Assembly: GCA_003553305.1 (NCBI GenBank)
Contig: PWEB01000031.1
Span: 1 to 21,516, forward strand
Source of the DNA: Syntrophomonadaceae bacterium
GTDB taxonomy: Bacteria; Bacillota; Dethiobacteria; DTU022
Length of the DNA: 21,516 nt
Direction: 5' to 3'
Part shown: piece by piece, positions 7,617 through 15,652 of the stretch
How positions within the stretch are numbered: the first letter of the stretch is position 1
Layout: every line of letters starts with the position of its first letter
The notes under the pieces: model-generated
What the model was told of the DNA's origin: nothing
What the model saw: the letters and a program-made list of their open reading frames with translations, nothing else
Databases searched by the model: none
Translations under genes and position numbers: made by a program

Positions 7617-8380
7617 GAACCAACTTCGTTAGCTACCCGATCTAATAACTGATCATAAGTAATCATGATCTTCTGGGCTGCCTCGTAGGTGCGCCGGACT
7701 CTCATTAAATCAGTCATTTCACGGGTAAGGCTGGCATTAGACCCTTCCAGGAACCCCTGGATCACCTCAAAATCTTCTTCGCCACCTTCGCCCTGATCAG
7801 TTAAAAAGTAATTTTCCCCATACTTCTCCATTTGAGCATCGTCCTCAAAAACCGCAATATCGAGCTGTCCAACCTCGTTGGTCTCACCATCAGCAGTTAT
7901 TTCAAACAGGGTGCCATCCGGATCAGCATAAACATTTTCTGATTGCAGCTCAATCTGGCCACCTACCCCAATTACCTGGTAGCCTTCAGATGTAACCAGG
8001 GTTCCGTCTTCATCAAGCACAAAACGTCCATTCCTGGTGTACAGAGTGTCGTCCTCTCCTTCAACCTGGAAGAAACCATTGCCGGCCAAAGCAAAATCAA
8101 GAGCACGCTCTGTAATCTCCAAAGGCCCCTGGGCAAAGGATGTAACAGTTTCCTGGGTAGCAACATTGTGTGCTGCTGAACCAATCGGGTTAAGGCTTCC
8201 TCCGTCGTTCGTATCGGCTGCAGGACTCATCTCATAAATCATCCATTCGGCAAAACTGGTTTCCACGCCTCGGTCCTTTTTAAAACCGGTAGTCCTTAAA
8301 TTAGCAAGGTTATTACTAATCACCTGCAGCTGCGACTGCTGCACCAACATTGCTCCTTCAGCCATGTACAACCCGCGCAT
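7607..8380 (-). CDS. flgF: Flagellar rod protein, FlgF/FlgG family (FlhO/FlhP-like)
   Basis: A 257-residue rod protein. The N-terminal segment MRGLYMAEGAMLVQQSQLQV, then SNNLANLRTTGFKKD, carries the family's NNLAN-x-TTGFK signature. The middle has GNGFFQVE...LYTRNGRFVLDEDG, and the C-terminal helix LEGSNASLTREMTDLMRVRRTYEAAQKIM ends with a DQLLDRVANEVG tail, which I associate with Bacillus FlhO/FlhP. I start it at the ATG at 8380, with AAAGGAG about 9 nt upstream; the TTG three codons earlier would abut that site with no spacing. It sits 22 nt after the SwrB-like gene and 35 nt before flgG. The surface-exposed middle is rich in Asp and Glu. The FlgF versus FlgG label is uncertain; family membership is not. 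Confidence 0.88.
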   Translation of the reverse strand: MRGLYMAEGAMLVQQSQLQVISNNLANLRTTGFKKDRGVETSFAEWMIYEMSPAADTNDGGSLNPIGSAAHNVATQETVTSFAQGPLEITERALDFALAGNGFFQVEGEDDTLYTRNGRFVLDEDGTLVTSEGYQVIGVGGQIELQSENVYADPDGTLFEITADGETNEVGQLDIAVFEDDAQMEKYGENYFLTDQGEGGEEDFEVIQGFLEGSNASLTREMTDLMRVRRTYEAAQKIMITYDQLLDRVANEVGSSV

Positions 8381-8402
8381 AAAATTCAACTCCTTTCATC
8401 AA

Positions 8403-8864
8403 TTAATCAGCTTTTTTTTGAAGGAAACGATCCTGCATGGAAATTATCAACTCTATTTCACCTTTTCCCAACCTGGTTGTGGAAGCGATTTCAGTCACCG
8501 TTTTGCCTTCCTTCCATAAAGCGATAACTTGATCCCGATTAATGCCTATCACTGGAGGGCGTAGCTGTTTGACGACACCTTTAGATTCATTGACCGGTGC
8601 CTGCAAAGATGAATCCTGGTTATTTGCGATCTCAGTATTTTCCAACCGATCATCCCTTTTACTGCTATGAGGATTCTCCATCCCAGCGATCTGCTTTTCC
8701 ATTAACTCAAGTCTTTTCTTTAAAACAGTTACACTACCAATCTGACCATTGACAGCCAGCTCTTTCTGCATTAGATTTTGAAAAGCGGGCACACCGCTAA
8801 ATTGGCTCTGCCAAAACCAACTAACTGCTACTCCAAGCAAAAAACCGACTATTAGATATCCCAT
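8403..8864 (-). CDS. SwrB/YlxL-like single-pass membrane protein with C-terminal helix-turn-helix-like segment
   Basis: A 153-residue protein with an N-terminal membrane segment (about 2-18, GYLIVGFLLGVAVSWFW), a short coiled-coil-like helix (about 46-62), a polar, probably unstructured stretch (63-100) and a C-terminal block (about 108-142, INRDQVIALWKEGKTVTEIA...LGKGEIELI) that reads like a small helix-turn-helix. It lies directly downstream of the flagellar sigma gene, exactly where Bacillus subtilis has swrB (ylxL), a membrane protein that promotes assembly or activation of the FliP-containing export gate. Size and topology agree, so I infer a SwrB-like role; residue identity to Bacillus SwrB is not something I can measure here. 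The ATG at 8864 has GGAAGGAGA about 7 nt upstream. It is 43 nt after fliA. Confidence 0.75.
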   Translation of the reverse strand: MGYLIVGFLLGVAVSWFWQSQFSGVPAFQNLMQKELAVNGQIGSVTVLKKRLELMEKQIAGMENPHSSKRDDRLENTEIANNQDSSLQAPVNESKGVVKQLRPPVIGINRDQVIALWKEGKTVTEIASTTRLGKGEIELIISMQDRFLQKKAD

Positions 8865-8907
8865 GTAATCTCTCCTTCCTGGAATAGTTAAAAGTTATAA
8901 TTTTTCA

Positions 8908-9672
8908 TTAAGCATCTTGATCCGGTTCGGCAAGTGTCCCTCTCAGCCTTTCGATTGCCCGGGCATGAAGCTGTGATATTCTTGCTGCCGATACTTTCAT
9001 CAACCCTGCAATTTCTTTTTTTGTCAACTCCTCGAAGTAAAACAAAGAAAGCATAAGCCTTTCCCGCTCTGGCAATTTATCCAGAGCAGATGCCAGCAAT
9101 GCAATTTGTTCTTTGTCAGTAAACATTTCCTCAGGGGTCTGCTCAGGAGAGGGAATCACTCCTTCCAGACGCAGGCTCTCTTCACCATCAGCTGAAAGAA
9201 TAATCTTTTCCAGGGACACCACAGTCATTAGATTATAGTTTGCCCAGACCTGTTCAACCGTTGATGGAGACCAGCCAAGGACAGACGCAATCTCTGCCCG
9301 ATCCGGGTCACGATTTAATGATTGCCGTAGTTTTTCTTCTGCATCCTGGACCTGGCGGTACTGACTGAAAAAAGAACGTGATGCAGGACTGCTTTTACGA
9401 ATTTCGTCGATCATAGCCCCTTTAATACGCCAGGTAGCATAAGTTGAAAACTGCACCCCGCGCGAGCTTTCAAAACGATCCCATGCTTCGATCAAACCAA
9501 TAATACCGCTCCCTACCAGGTCTTCTTCATCAAGGGAAGGGGGCAGGGCTATGCTGAGTTTCCCAGCCAGCTTTTTGATCAAAGGTAGATAATTAGTGAT
9601 AATTTCGTCTCGATTGCCTTCATGCTCCTGTTCCTTATAAGCTTTCTTGGCATTACGCTCAAGCATGGTCAC
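8908..9672 (-). CDS. fliA: Flagellar RNA polymerase sigma factor FliA/SigD (sigma-28)
   Basis: A sigma-28 family factor of 254 residues that directs late flagellar and chemotaxis transcription. Region 2 (about 25-95: YLPLIKKLAG, SLDEEDLVGSGIIGLIEAWDRF, FSTYATWRIKGAMIDEIRK), region 3 (about 100-165) and region 4 (about 195-245: LPERERLMLSLFYFEELTKKEIA, SAARISQLHARAIERL) are all present. The KGAMIDEIR stretch is typical of FliA/SigD rather than SigA. I start it at the GTG at 9672, with GGGAGG 8 nt upstream; the ATG at 9666 would be 14 nt away. An out-of-frame ATG at 9676 opens a 5-codon ORF that overlaps the start and may dampen initiation. It lies 15 nt after the PilZ gene. No FlgM anti-sigma gene is visible. 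Confidence 0.96.
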   Translation of the reverse strand: MTMLERNAKKAYKEQEHEGNRDEIITNYLPLIKKLAGKLSIALPPSLDEEDLVGSGIIGLIEAWDRFESSRGVQFSTYATWRIKGAMIDEIRKSSPASRSFFSQYRQVQDAEEKLRQSLNRDPDRAEIASVLGWSPSTVEQVWANYNLMTVVSLEKIILSADGEESLRLEGVIPSPEQTPEEMFTDKEQIALLASALDKLPERERLMLSLFYFEELTKKEIAGLMKVSAARISQLHARAIERLRGTLAEPDQDA

Positions 9673-9687
9673 CCATTTAACCTCCCT

Positions 9688-10455
9688 TTATATTTTGTTG
9701 CGCATTAGTTTAAATAGATAACTGATTATGCGCTCCTGGACCTTATGATCTATATTAATAAAGCTGACCCCGACACGATATCTTTTCCACCCACCGATAT
9801 TCAGGGGAACAACCCTGACCACCCTTCCCTCCAAAAGCAAAAGCTGGCTCTGTTGTTTTTCAAAGAGCGAGATCTTTAGCTGCAGGTAGTCATTTCTTTT
9901 CAATGGATTGAGGGTAACCATTCTAATCCCCCCGCCGGACATATCAAGCGTAAAAGCAACTTCCCCCGGCACTCTGCTTTCAAGTGTTTTTAGGTGATCC
10001 GCAATCCACTCCGGATCCTCCCTTAAACCTGAATCATGTGGAAGCCGGGCCAGATTATTTTCTCCGGGGGTGTTTATTTCATCCCACAACCAATACATAA
10101 GTTCCAGATGGCAGGGGACTCGCACATGAAATCGACGCTGCTGACGCTGCATATAATAAGGAGGTTTTACCAGATAACTACTTTCATCACCGGTAATTTC
10201 AACTCCATTAATACGGGAATTAAAGAAGTAGACCGCATCATCTTTGATTAGACAAAACTGCCAGCTGCTATAAGGGGGCATCTCAAGAACTTTGCCACCG
10301 GATGTAGGTTCATCGATTATAAAATTTTCCTGATTCACTGCTTTTACAGTTGTCATGTAATACTCTTGTTCCTGTTCATATAGGATTTGAAGCCGATCTC
10401 CCACTGCTAGCTGTTTATTCATTTCTGCGGCTTGCCTCCTCCTGTAAGATCTCAT
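9688..10455 (-). CDS. PilZ-domain c-di-GMP-binding flagellar brake protein (YcgR/YpfA-like)
   Basis: A 255-residue two-domain protein: an N-terminal YcgR-N/PilZN-like beta domain (about 12-95, AVGDRLQILYEQEQEYYMTTV) and a C-terminal PilZ domain (about 103-250). The c-di-GMP motifs are intact: RxxxR as R108-FHV-R112 and D-x-S-x-x-G as D171-MSGG-G176. Proteins of this type (YcgR, Bacillus YpfA/MotI) bind the stator or rotor when c-di-GMP is high and slow the motor; here that is inferred. About 59 residues separate the two motifs, seemingly 20 or more beyond a compact PilZ, with a charged insert around 125-160. The ATG at 10455 overlaps the flhG stop (ATGA). A second ATG at 10422, 12 nt after a run of three AGG triplets, would give a protein 11 residues shorter and cannot be excluded. 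Confidence 0.9.
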   Translation of the reverse strand: MRSYRRRQAAEMNKQLAVGDRLQILYEQEQEYYMTTVKAVNQENFIIDEPTSGGKVLEMPPYSSWQFCLIKDDAVYFFNSRINGVEITGDESSYLVKPPYYMQRQQRRFHVRVPCHLELMYWLWDEINTPGENNLARLPHDSGLREDPEWIADHLKTLESRVPGEVAFTLDMSGGGIRMVTLNPLKRNDYLQLKISLFEKQQSQLLLLEGRVVRVVPLNIGGWKRYRVGVSFINIDHKVQERIISYLFKLMRNKI

Positions 10456-11345
10456 GACAAACCCTTTAACTGATTTATAAATCCGGCGATTCCTCGCCTG
10501 AAAGGTTGTTCAGCCTCACTGTTAGATGCAATACGCCAGGCAATTCGGCTTACAGCCGTAGAAGCAGCACTCTGCGGATTGCTGATTACAAAAGGGACAA
10601 AGCTATGAACAGCATTGCTGACTGCAGGATCATGGCGTACGTCTCCTAAGTAATTCAATTCCATGGAAGGCAAATATTTTTGGACTACCCTGCTCAAACC
10701 GGCAAAGATTTTATGGCCCTGCTGCAGGTTGCGGGTCAGATTTACCACGATCTTTCCTTTATCCTTCAAACCTCTGTCCGACAAAACTTTTAGCACACTG
10801 TATGCATCAGTCATTGCAGTCGGCTCGGGAGTTGTAACCAGGATAAAATCATCGGCAGCTTCAACAAAACTAATTACCTGCCGCGAAATTCCTGCAGCAG
10901 TGTCAATTATTATAAAATCGCCTTCATCTTCCAGCTCACTGAGTTGATCTAGCAAAACCCCCCGTCTGGCTTGATCAAGATTAGCCAGATCAAACAAGCC
11001 GGTTCCCCCGGGAATAATTTTTAAATCCAGCGGTCCTTTCATAATTACATCCCTAATATTTTTTGAACCATTAATCACATCGGTGAGATTATAACGGGAA
11101 ACCGAGTTTATCATCACATCAATGTTGGCCAGACCTAAGTCTGCGTCAATAATAACCACCCTGTAACCAAGCCGGCTAAGAGCTAACCCCAGGTTAACAA
11201 CCAGACTGGTTTTTCCAACCCCACCCTTGCCGCTTGTCACAGCAAGAACCCGAGATTGCCCGGCCAGTTGACGATTACTGTAAGCAGCCTGTTCCAGACC
11301 TTTTGTTCTGGTAGCAGTTCTTAGTTGTTCAGCTTGATCAGTCAT
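10452..11345 (-). CDS. flhG: Flagellar number/placement ATPase FlhG (YlxH, MinD/ParA family)
   Basis: A MinD-like P-loop ATPase that with FlhF controls where and how many flagella form. The 297 residues hold the deviant Walker A KGGVGKT (40-46), the DADLGLANID switch segment, and IIIDTAAGIS (Walker B region). The N terminus reads MTDQAEQLR, which contains the DQAxxLR activator motif by which FlhG stimulates the FlhF GTPase; this supports the start chosen. That ATG at 11345 has GGAGGG 10 nt upstream and lies 2 nt after the flhF stop. An in-frame ATG at 11363, six codons earlier, has no ribosome site. The C terminus (FRRGIAGFINQL) is a likely amphipathic membrane-targeting helix. The stop overlaps the PilZ gene by 4 nt. 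Confidence 0.95.
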   Translation of the reverse strand: MTDQAEQLRTATRTKGLEQAAYSNRQLAGQSRVLAVTSGKGGVGKTSLVVNLGLALSRLGYRVVIIDADLGLANIDVMINSVSRYNLTDVINGSKNIRDVIMKGPLDLKIIPGGTGLFDLANLDQARRGVLLDQLSELEDEGDFIIIDTAAGISRQVISFVEAADDFILVTTPEPTAMTDAYSVLKVLSDRGLKDKGKIVVNLTRNLQQGHKIFAGLSRVVQKYLPSMELNYLGDVRHDPAVSNAVHSFVPFVISNPQSAASTAVSRIAWRIASNSEAEQPFRRGIAGFINQLKGLS

Positions 11346-11347
11346 AA

Positions 11348-12460
11348 TTATCTTGCCCTCCATAACAAGCCGGCCAGATCCACTTCCGAGGCTGGCTTCA
11401 AATCTTCGGGAACCCGCTGCCCGTCGGTTAGATAGACCAGGGGCATTTTCGTGTAGTAGGCACTATTTATAACAGTTCCGTAAGCATTAGTTTCATCAAG
11501 CTTGGTTACAATCAACCGATTGTATTTAAGCGGTTTAAAACACTCCGCGATATAGTTGACATCCTGCCTGCGGGTAGTAGCGCTTAAAACCAGGTGGATA
11601 TCAGCCGGCTGAAGCATATCAAGATATGAGCCTAAATCATCCAACTGCTCTTTATTACCGGTGGATCTGCCAGCAGTATCAATCAAAATTCTGTCGCAAG
11701 CTTCGAGGCGCATCATCACTTTAAATAAATCCTGTGGGTTCATAACCACCTCAAGCGGCAAATCCATAATTTCAGAATAAGAGCGTAATTGTTCTACAGC
11801 ACCAATCCGGTAATGATCGATAGTAATTAGCCCGACCTTCTCTTGATTCTGTAAAGAAAAACGAGCGGCTAATTTAGCAAGAGTGGTTGTTTTACCTACT
11901 CCTGTAGGTCCGATAAATATTTGCGTCCGGGAGCCGCAACCATTAGTAATGTTGATTTTAGCGGCCACCTTTGCCCTCAGTATTTCTGCCATCCGGGCGT
12001 GGCTCATCCGTCCCGGTTTTGCTGCATCTGCTTCAGCTTCTCCAAATACTTCCTCCAATAAAGTCGGATCTAAATCATGGTGCTCAAGATAAGAACGCCA
12101 GTAAGCGGAACTTTTTTTCTTGGTAACAATTTTGGACGACGGTTCTTCGTCATCATTGATGCTGGCAACAGTCGAAATTTCTGAAATTTGATCCTTAAGT
12201 TCATTGAGCTGTTCGGCCATGGCCGAAATCTCCTGGTCTTTTTCAGAAACCTTTTTGAGTATTGCACCGTTTGAGGAAGACTCTTTGCTCTTCGGATCAA
12301 AGGCAGCAATGATTTCCATCTGTTTGGGAGTGAAAAACCCACGCAGTCCTTTCCGCCTGACCTTTCGGCTGTACAGAATGACCGCTTCCATGCCCAGATC
12401 TTTTTTTACCCGCATCATGCCTTCTTTCATATTTGAAGCAAGGTATTTTCTAATCTTCAT
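11348..12460 (-). CDS. flhF: Flagellar biosynthesis SRP-like GTPase FlhF
   Basis: FlhF is the third SRP-GTPase family member and marks the site of flagellar assembly. The 370 residues have the basic B domain (1-120, MKIRKYLASNMKEGMMRVKKDLG, then an E/K/S-rich linker), an N domain (about 115-170) and a G domain (about 175-370) with P-loop GPTGVGKTT (184-192), TIDHYRIGAVEQL (213-225), DTAGR (261-265) and TKLDET (319-324). The ATG at 12460 overlaps the end of flhA by 11 nt; GGGAGTGATT lies upstream inside flhA. flhG follows after 2 nt, in keeping with the functional pair. Length and motifs match Bacillus FlhF closely, so the call is secure. Confidence 0.97.
   Translation of the reverse strand: MKIRKYLASNMKEGMMRVKKDLGMEAVILYSRKVRRKGLRGFFTPKQMEIIAAFDPKSKESSSNGAILKKVSEKDQEISAMAEQLNELKDQISEISTVASINDDEEPSSKIVTKKKSSAYWRSYLEHHDLDPTLLEEVFGEAEADAAKPGRMSHARMAEILRAKVAAKINITNGCGSRTQIFIGPTGVGKTTTLAKLAARFSLQNQEKVGLITIDHYRIGAVEQLRSYSEIMDLPLEVVMNPQDLFKVMMRLEACDRILIDTAGRSTGNKEQLDDLGSYLDMLQPADIHLVLSATTRRQDVNYIAECFKPLKYNRLIVTKLDETNAYGTVINSAYYTKMPLVYLTDGQRVPEDLKPASEVDLAGLLWRAR
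11356..11361 (-). promoter_or_regulatory. Ribosome binding site deciding the flhG start
   Basis: GGAGGG on the minus strand, inside the last codons of flhF and 10 nt before the ATG at 11345. It overlaps the alternative ATG at 11363-11361, so that upstream start would have to be used without a Shine-Dalgarno sequence. Confidence 0.6.
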
Positions 12461-14549
12461 TTTCTTTAATCACTCCCACTGCTTCCACTTTAACTTCCGG
12501 CAGGACCTCATTAATAGAAAGCACTGCTACTGACAGATGGAATCTTTCTAAAAGGCGCTTGAGAGATGGACGTACTGTCGGAGAGGTCAACATCACGGGA
12601 GCAACGCCTTTCTTGCTTAGATTATCGATAACCCGGTTAATGCCATCAACCAAATTTTGAGTAGCATTCGGCTCCATGACCGGAAAACTGCCCTGCTTGG
12701 TCATCTGGATTGAATCCGAAACTTTCTTTTCCAGTTTAGGATCAATGGTCACGACCTTTAGCTTTCCTTCCGGATCAGCATACTGAGCAGTTATAGTTCG
12801 CCGTAAAGCTTGCCTGACCGATTCAGTCAATGCGTCAATATCTTTGGTCACCCGGGCCTGGTCCGCCAATTCCTCCAATATAGTTACCATATCATGGACA
12901 GGCACTTTTTCCTTGAGCAGGTTTTGCATTACTTTTTGAACCTCTCCAATAGACAACATGTCAGGGGTCAGTTCATCGACAACAGCTGGATTTGTTTCTT
13001 TCAGAGAATTAAGCATTTCTTTTACCGCCTGGCGATCTAAAAGTTCGTGTGCGTTATTTTTGAGGACTTCACTCAAATGGGTAATTAAAACGGTGGAAGC
13101 GTCAACAACAGTACATCCAAGGGCTTCAGCACTATTTTTAAGTTCCTCAGAAATCCATACCGCCGGCAAGTTGAAAGTCGGTTCAAAAGTTTCAATCCCA
13201 TCCAGCCCTGCCGGCAACTCTCCTTCCGGATTAAGGGCAAGGCAGAGACCGGGACGAACTTGTCCGCGAGTCATTTCATTTCCTTTTAACTTAAAGCGAT
13301 ATTCAAACGGCCCGAGTTGGAGGTTGTCCCGCATCCTAATGGGCTGGATAATAATACCAAGCTCATTAACCGCCCTTTTCCGGGCTGCTGTAATCCGATC
13401 CAATAAATTACCGCCCCGCGACTCATCAGTGAGCTCAACCAGGTTATAACCAATTTCAATTTCCATCAATTCCACCCGGAGCAGAGACCTAAAATCATCG
13501 GGTTCAGCCGGCACCTCGGTTGTTTCTCGCTCAGCGGCAGCTTTTGCTTCATCACCTTTATCCCGTTTTTCTCTGAACAGGATAAACGAAAGTCCGCCTC
13601 CTGCTGCAGCCAGCAAGAAAAAAGGCAGCGCAGGCATCCCCGGGACAATGCCAAGGAAAAAGAGCAGTACCGATGCTAAAAAAATCACTTTCGGAAAAGC
13701 TCTTAGCTGGTCACTCATCTCTTCACCAAACGAAGCCTCCGCGGTTGATCGCGTAACCAGCATGCCGGCCGAAACCGAGATGAGCAGTGCCGGAACCTGG
13801 GCCACCAGTCCATCTCCTACAGTCAGGATGGTAAAAACTGAGGCAGCATCTTCAACAGACATGCCAAGCTGCACTACTCCGATGCCAAGCCCACCTAAGA
13901 TATTAACTAGCACAATAACAATCCCAGCAATAGCATCACCGCGGACAAATTTACTGGCACCGTCCATAGAACCATAAAAATCTGCTTCTTTTTGCATTTC
14001 TTTACGTTTCATGCGTGCTGTATCTTCATCGATCAAACCGGCATTAAAATCAGCATCAATACTCATTTGCTTCCCCGGTAAGGCATCAAGTGTGAAACGG
14101 GCGGCCACTTCAGCAACCCGGCCGGCACCATTAGTAATAACCACAAACTGCACAACGGTAATAATAACAAAAACAACCATACCAACCACATAATTACCCG
14201 CTACAACAAACTGTCCGAAAGCCTGAATTAAAGCCCCGGCATCAGCCTCGGAAAGAATCAGGCGGGTAGATGAAATATTCAGAGCAAGACGGAATAGAGT
14301 TGCTGTCAACAATATTGATGGAAATATATTCAGTTCACGCGTATCACTGGAAAACAGGGTTACAAGCAATACTATCAATCCAAAAGCAATGTTAAGGGTT
14401 AATAATATATCAAGCAGCCAGGGTGTAACCGGAATAATGATAATAACCACCATACCGATAAAAGCTACAGCAGCAATAATATCTGTATTGCCCCGTATAA
14501 ACTTACCAACAGTATCTAAGCTCAGCTGATTCTGATTAGTTAATGCCAT
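12450..14549 (-). CDS. flhA: Flagellar export gate protein FlhA
   Basis: The large subunit of the flagellar type III export gate; its membrane part conducts ions and its cytoplasmic ring docks chaperone-substrate complexes. The 699 residues are full family length. About eight membrane segments occupy residues 20-320. Between the membrane segments is the conserved FHIPEP-family block VITNGAGRVAEVAARFTLDALPGKQMSIDADFNAGLID. After a charged linker (about 325-355) comes the cytoplasmic domain, with the typical ETFEPTFNLPAVWI segment and a C-terminal tail ending SINEVLPEVKVEAVG. The ATG at 14549 follows GGAGAGGTCAGGTAG, 19 nt after flhB. The last 11 nt overlap flhF. Confidence 0.98.
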   Translation of the reverse strand: MALTNQNQLSLDTVGKFIRGNTDIIAAVAFIGMVVIIIIPVTPWLLDILLTLNIAFGLIVLLVTLFSSDTRELNIFPSILLTATLFRLALNISSTRLILSEADAGALIQAFGQFVVAGNYVVGMVVFVIITVVQFVVITNGAGRVAEVAARFTLDALPGKQMSIDADFNAGLIDEDTARMKRKEMQKEADFYGSMDGASKFVRGDAIAGIVIVLVNILGGLGIGVVQLGMSVEDAASVFTILTVGDGLVAQVPALLISVSAGMLVTRSTAEASFGEEMSDQLRAFPKVIFLASVLLFFLGIVPGMPALPFFLLAAAGGGLSFILFREKRDKGDEAKAAAERETTEVPAEPDDFRSLLRVELMEIEIGYNLVELTDESRGGNLLDRITAARKRAVNELGIIIQPIRMRDNLQLGPFEYRFKLKGNEMTRGQVRPGLCLALNPEGELPAGLDGIETFEPTFNLPAVWISEELKNSAEALGCTVVDASTVLITHLSEVLKNNAHELLDRQAVKEMLNSLKETNPAVVDELTPDMLSIGEVQKVMQNLLKEKVPVHDMVTILEELADQARVTKDIDALTESVRQALRRTITAQYADPEGKLKVVTIDPKLEKKVSDSIQMTKQGSFPVMEPNATQNLVDGINRVIDNLSKKGVAPVMLTSPTVRPSLKRLLERFHLSVAVLSINEVLPEVKVEAVGVIKENED

Positions 14550-14568
14550 AAGCTACCTGACCTCTCCA

Positions 14569-15648
14569 CTAAATATAACTCTTTTTTTCTCGCATCCGGT
14601 AAACCATAGCCATAATCTCAGCGACGACCTGGTAAAGTTCAATTGGGATTTCATCACCAATTTCAGTTTTTTTCCAGAGCATTTGAGCCACCGATGGATT
14701 TTCAACAATCGCTATATCATGCTCAACTGCGATCTCTCTAATTCTTTGGGCCAAGACCTCAACACCTTTGGCTACAAGCCGGGGCGCTGAATCATTGCCT
14801 TCATCATAAACCAGGGCCACAGCTATTTCTGTCGGGTTTGTTATAACTACATCTGCTGCAGGGACTTCCTGCATCATGCGCTCCTTGGCTAAGGCTCGCT
14901 GTTTTTCCTTAATTTTTGATCGGATCAGAGGATCTCCCTCCATGTGCTTAAATTCATCTTTAATTTCTTTCCGGCTCATTTTTAAACTGACTTTATGCTC
15001 ATACCTTTGATATATATAGTCCATAAAGGCCAGAAACAGAAAAACCACTCCAACCAGAATACCCAGTATCGTCATGATGTTCCAGAAAGCCTGCAAACTG
15101 GCAGCAGCAGTCTGGTTAATCAAGAGCATTAAATCATCCATCCGGGAGCGAATATATAAGAAAGCAACTGTACTGATAATCCCAATTTTCAAGAGTGCCT
15201 TGACCATCTCAAATAAAGCCTTTTTAGAAGCTATTTTTTTTAAACCCTCCAAAGGATTGAGACGGTTCAGTTTAGGGGCCATTTGTTCAGTCGAAACCAG
15301 AAATCCAACCTGAACTACGTTTGAAACCACACCTAAAAGAAGAGCGACTGCAAAAATCGGAGCCATTATCGTAAAATATCGCGTTACCCCTTCCCATAAT
15401 ACTGTCTGAGCATTGCCTAATGTAAGTGGCAATGCAAGAAGGTTGCCAAGAAAAAGATTGAAAACTTCTTCGATACCCTGGAAAGCAACCGCGCTGAAAA
15501 CAAAAAACAGGGACATCACGCCCAGAATGTTGATTGCGGAGTTAAGCTCCATACTTTTGAAAACCTGCCCCTTCTTGCGGGCTTCACGCAATCTATGCGG
15601 CGTTGGTTCTTCAGTTTTATCTCCACTATCCTGAAAGAAGAGGAACAA
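14569..15648 (-). CDS. flhB: Flagellar export switch protein FlhB
   Basis: FlhB switches export from rod/hook to filament substrates by autocleavage in its cytoplasmic domain. The 359 residues begin DSGDKTEEPTPHRLREARKKGQV, the family signature, followed by four membrane segments (about 38-60, 90-118, 150-168, 190-212) and a basic cytoplasmic linker (KMSRKEIKDEFKHMEGDP). The autocleavage site NPTE is at 271-274, in the expected place. The start must be the TTG at 15648, since the next ATG would remove the conserved N terminus; GGGGTGGTGA, 4 nt upstream, lies in the last codons of fliR. The stop is 19 nt before flhA. Confidence 0.97.
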   Translation of the reverse strand: MFLFFQDSGDKTEEPTPHRLREARKKGQVFKSMELNSAINILGVMSLFFVFSAVAFQGIEEVFNLFLGNLLALPLTLGNAQTVLWEGVTRYFTIMAPIFAVALLLGVVSNVVQVGFLVSTEQMAPKLNRLNPLEGLKKIASKKALFEMVKALLKIGIISTVAFLYIRSRMDDLMLLINQTAAASLQAFWNIMTILGILVGVVFLFLAFMDYIYQRYEHKVSLKMSRKEIKDEFKHMEGDPLIRSKIKEKQRALAKERMMQEVPAADVVITNPTEIAVALVYDEGNDSAPRLVAKGVEVLAQRIREIAVEHDIAIVENPSVAQMLWKKTEIGDEIPIELYQVVAEIMAMVYRMREKKSYI

Positions 15649-15652
15649 GTTC

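Noticed and set aside
8865..8907. AT-rich TATAAC-like -10 box in the fliA to SwrB-like gene spacer
   Set aside because: No acceptable -35 hexamer at 16-18 nt; the AT richness alone is not enough to call a promoter.
10430..10445. Run of three AGG triplets near the start of the PilZ gene as a programmed frameshift or stall site
   Set aside because: The frame continues normally into the PilZ protein; the run is more simply a Shine-Dalgarno-like element for the alternative ATG at 10422 or three ordinary Arg codons.
12070..12342. 90-codon minus-strand frame inside flhF in another reading frame
   Set aside because: It is fully nested in the FlhF linker and N-domain codons and has no domain or ribosome site.
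12958..13449. 163-codon plus-strand frame antisense to flhA
   Set aside because: It lies wholly within the conserved flhA coding sequence and its low-complexity Ser-rich product matches no family; a shadow frame.
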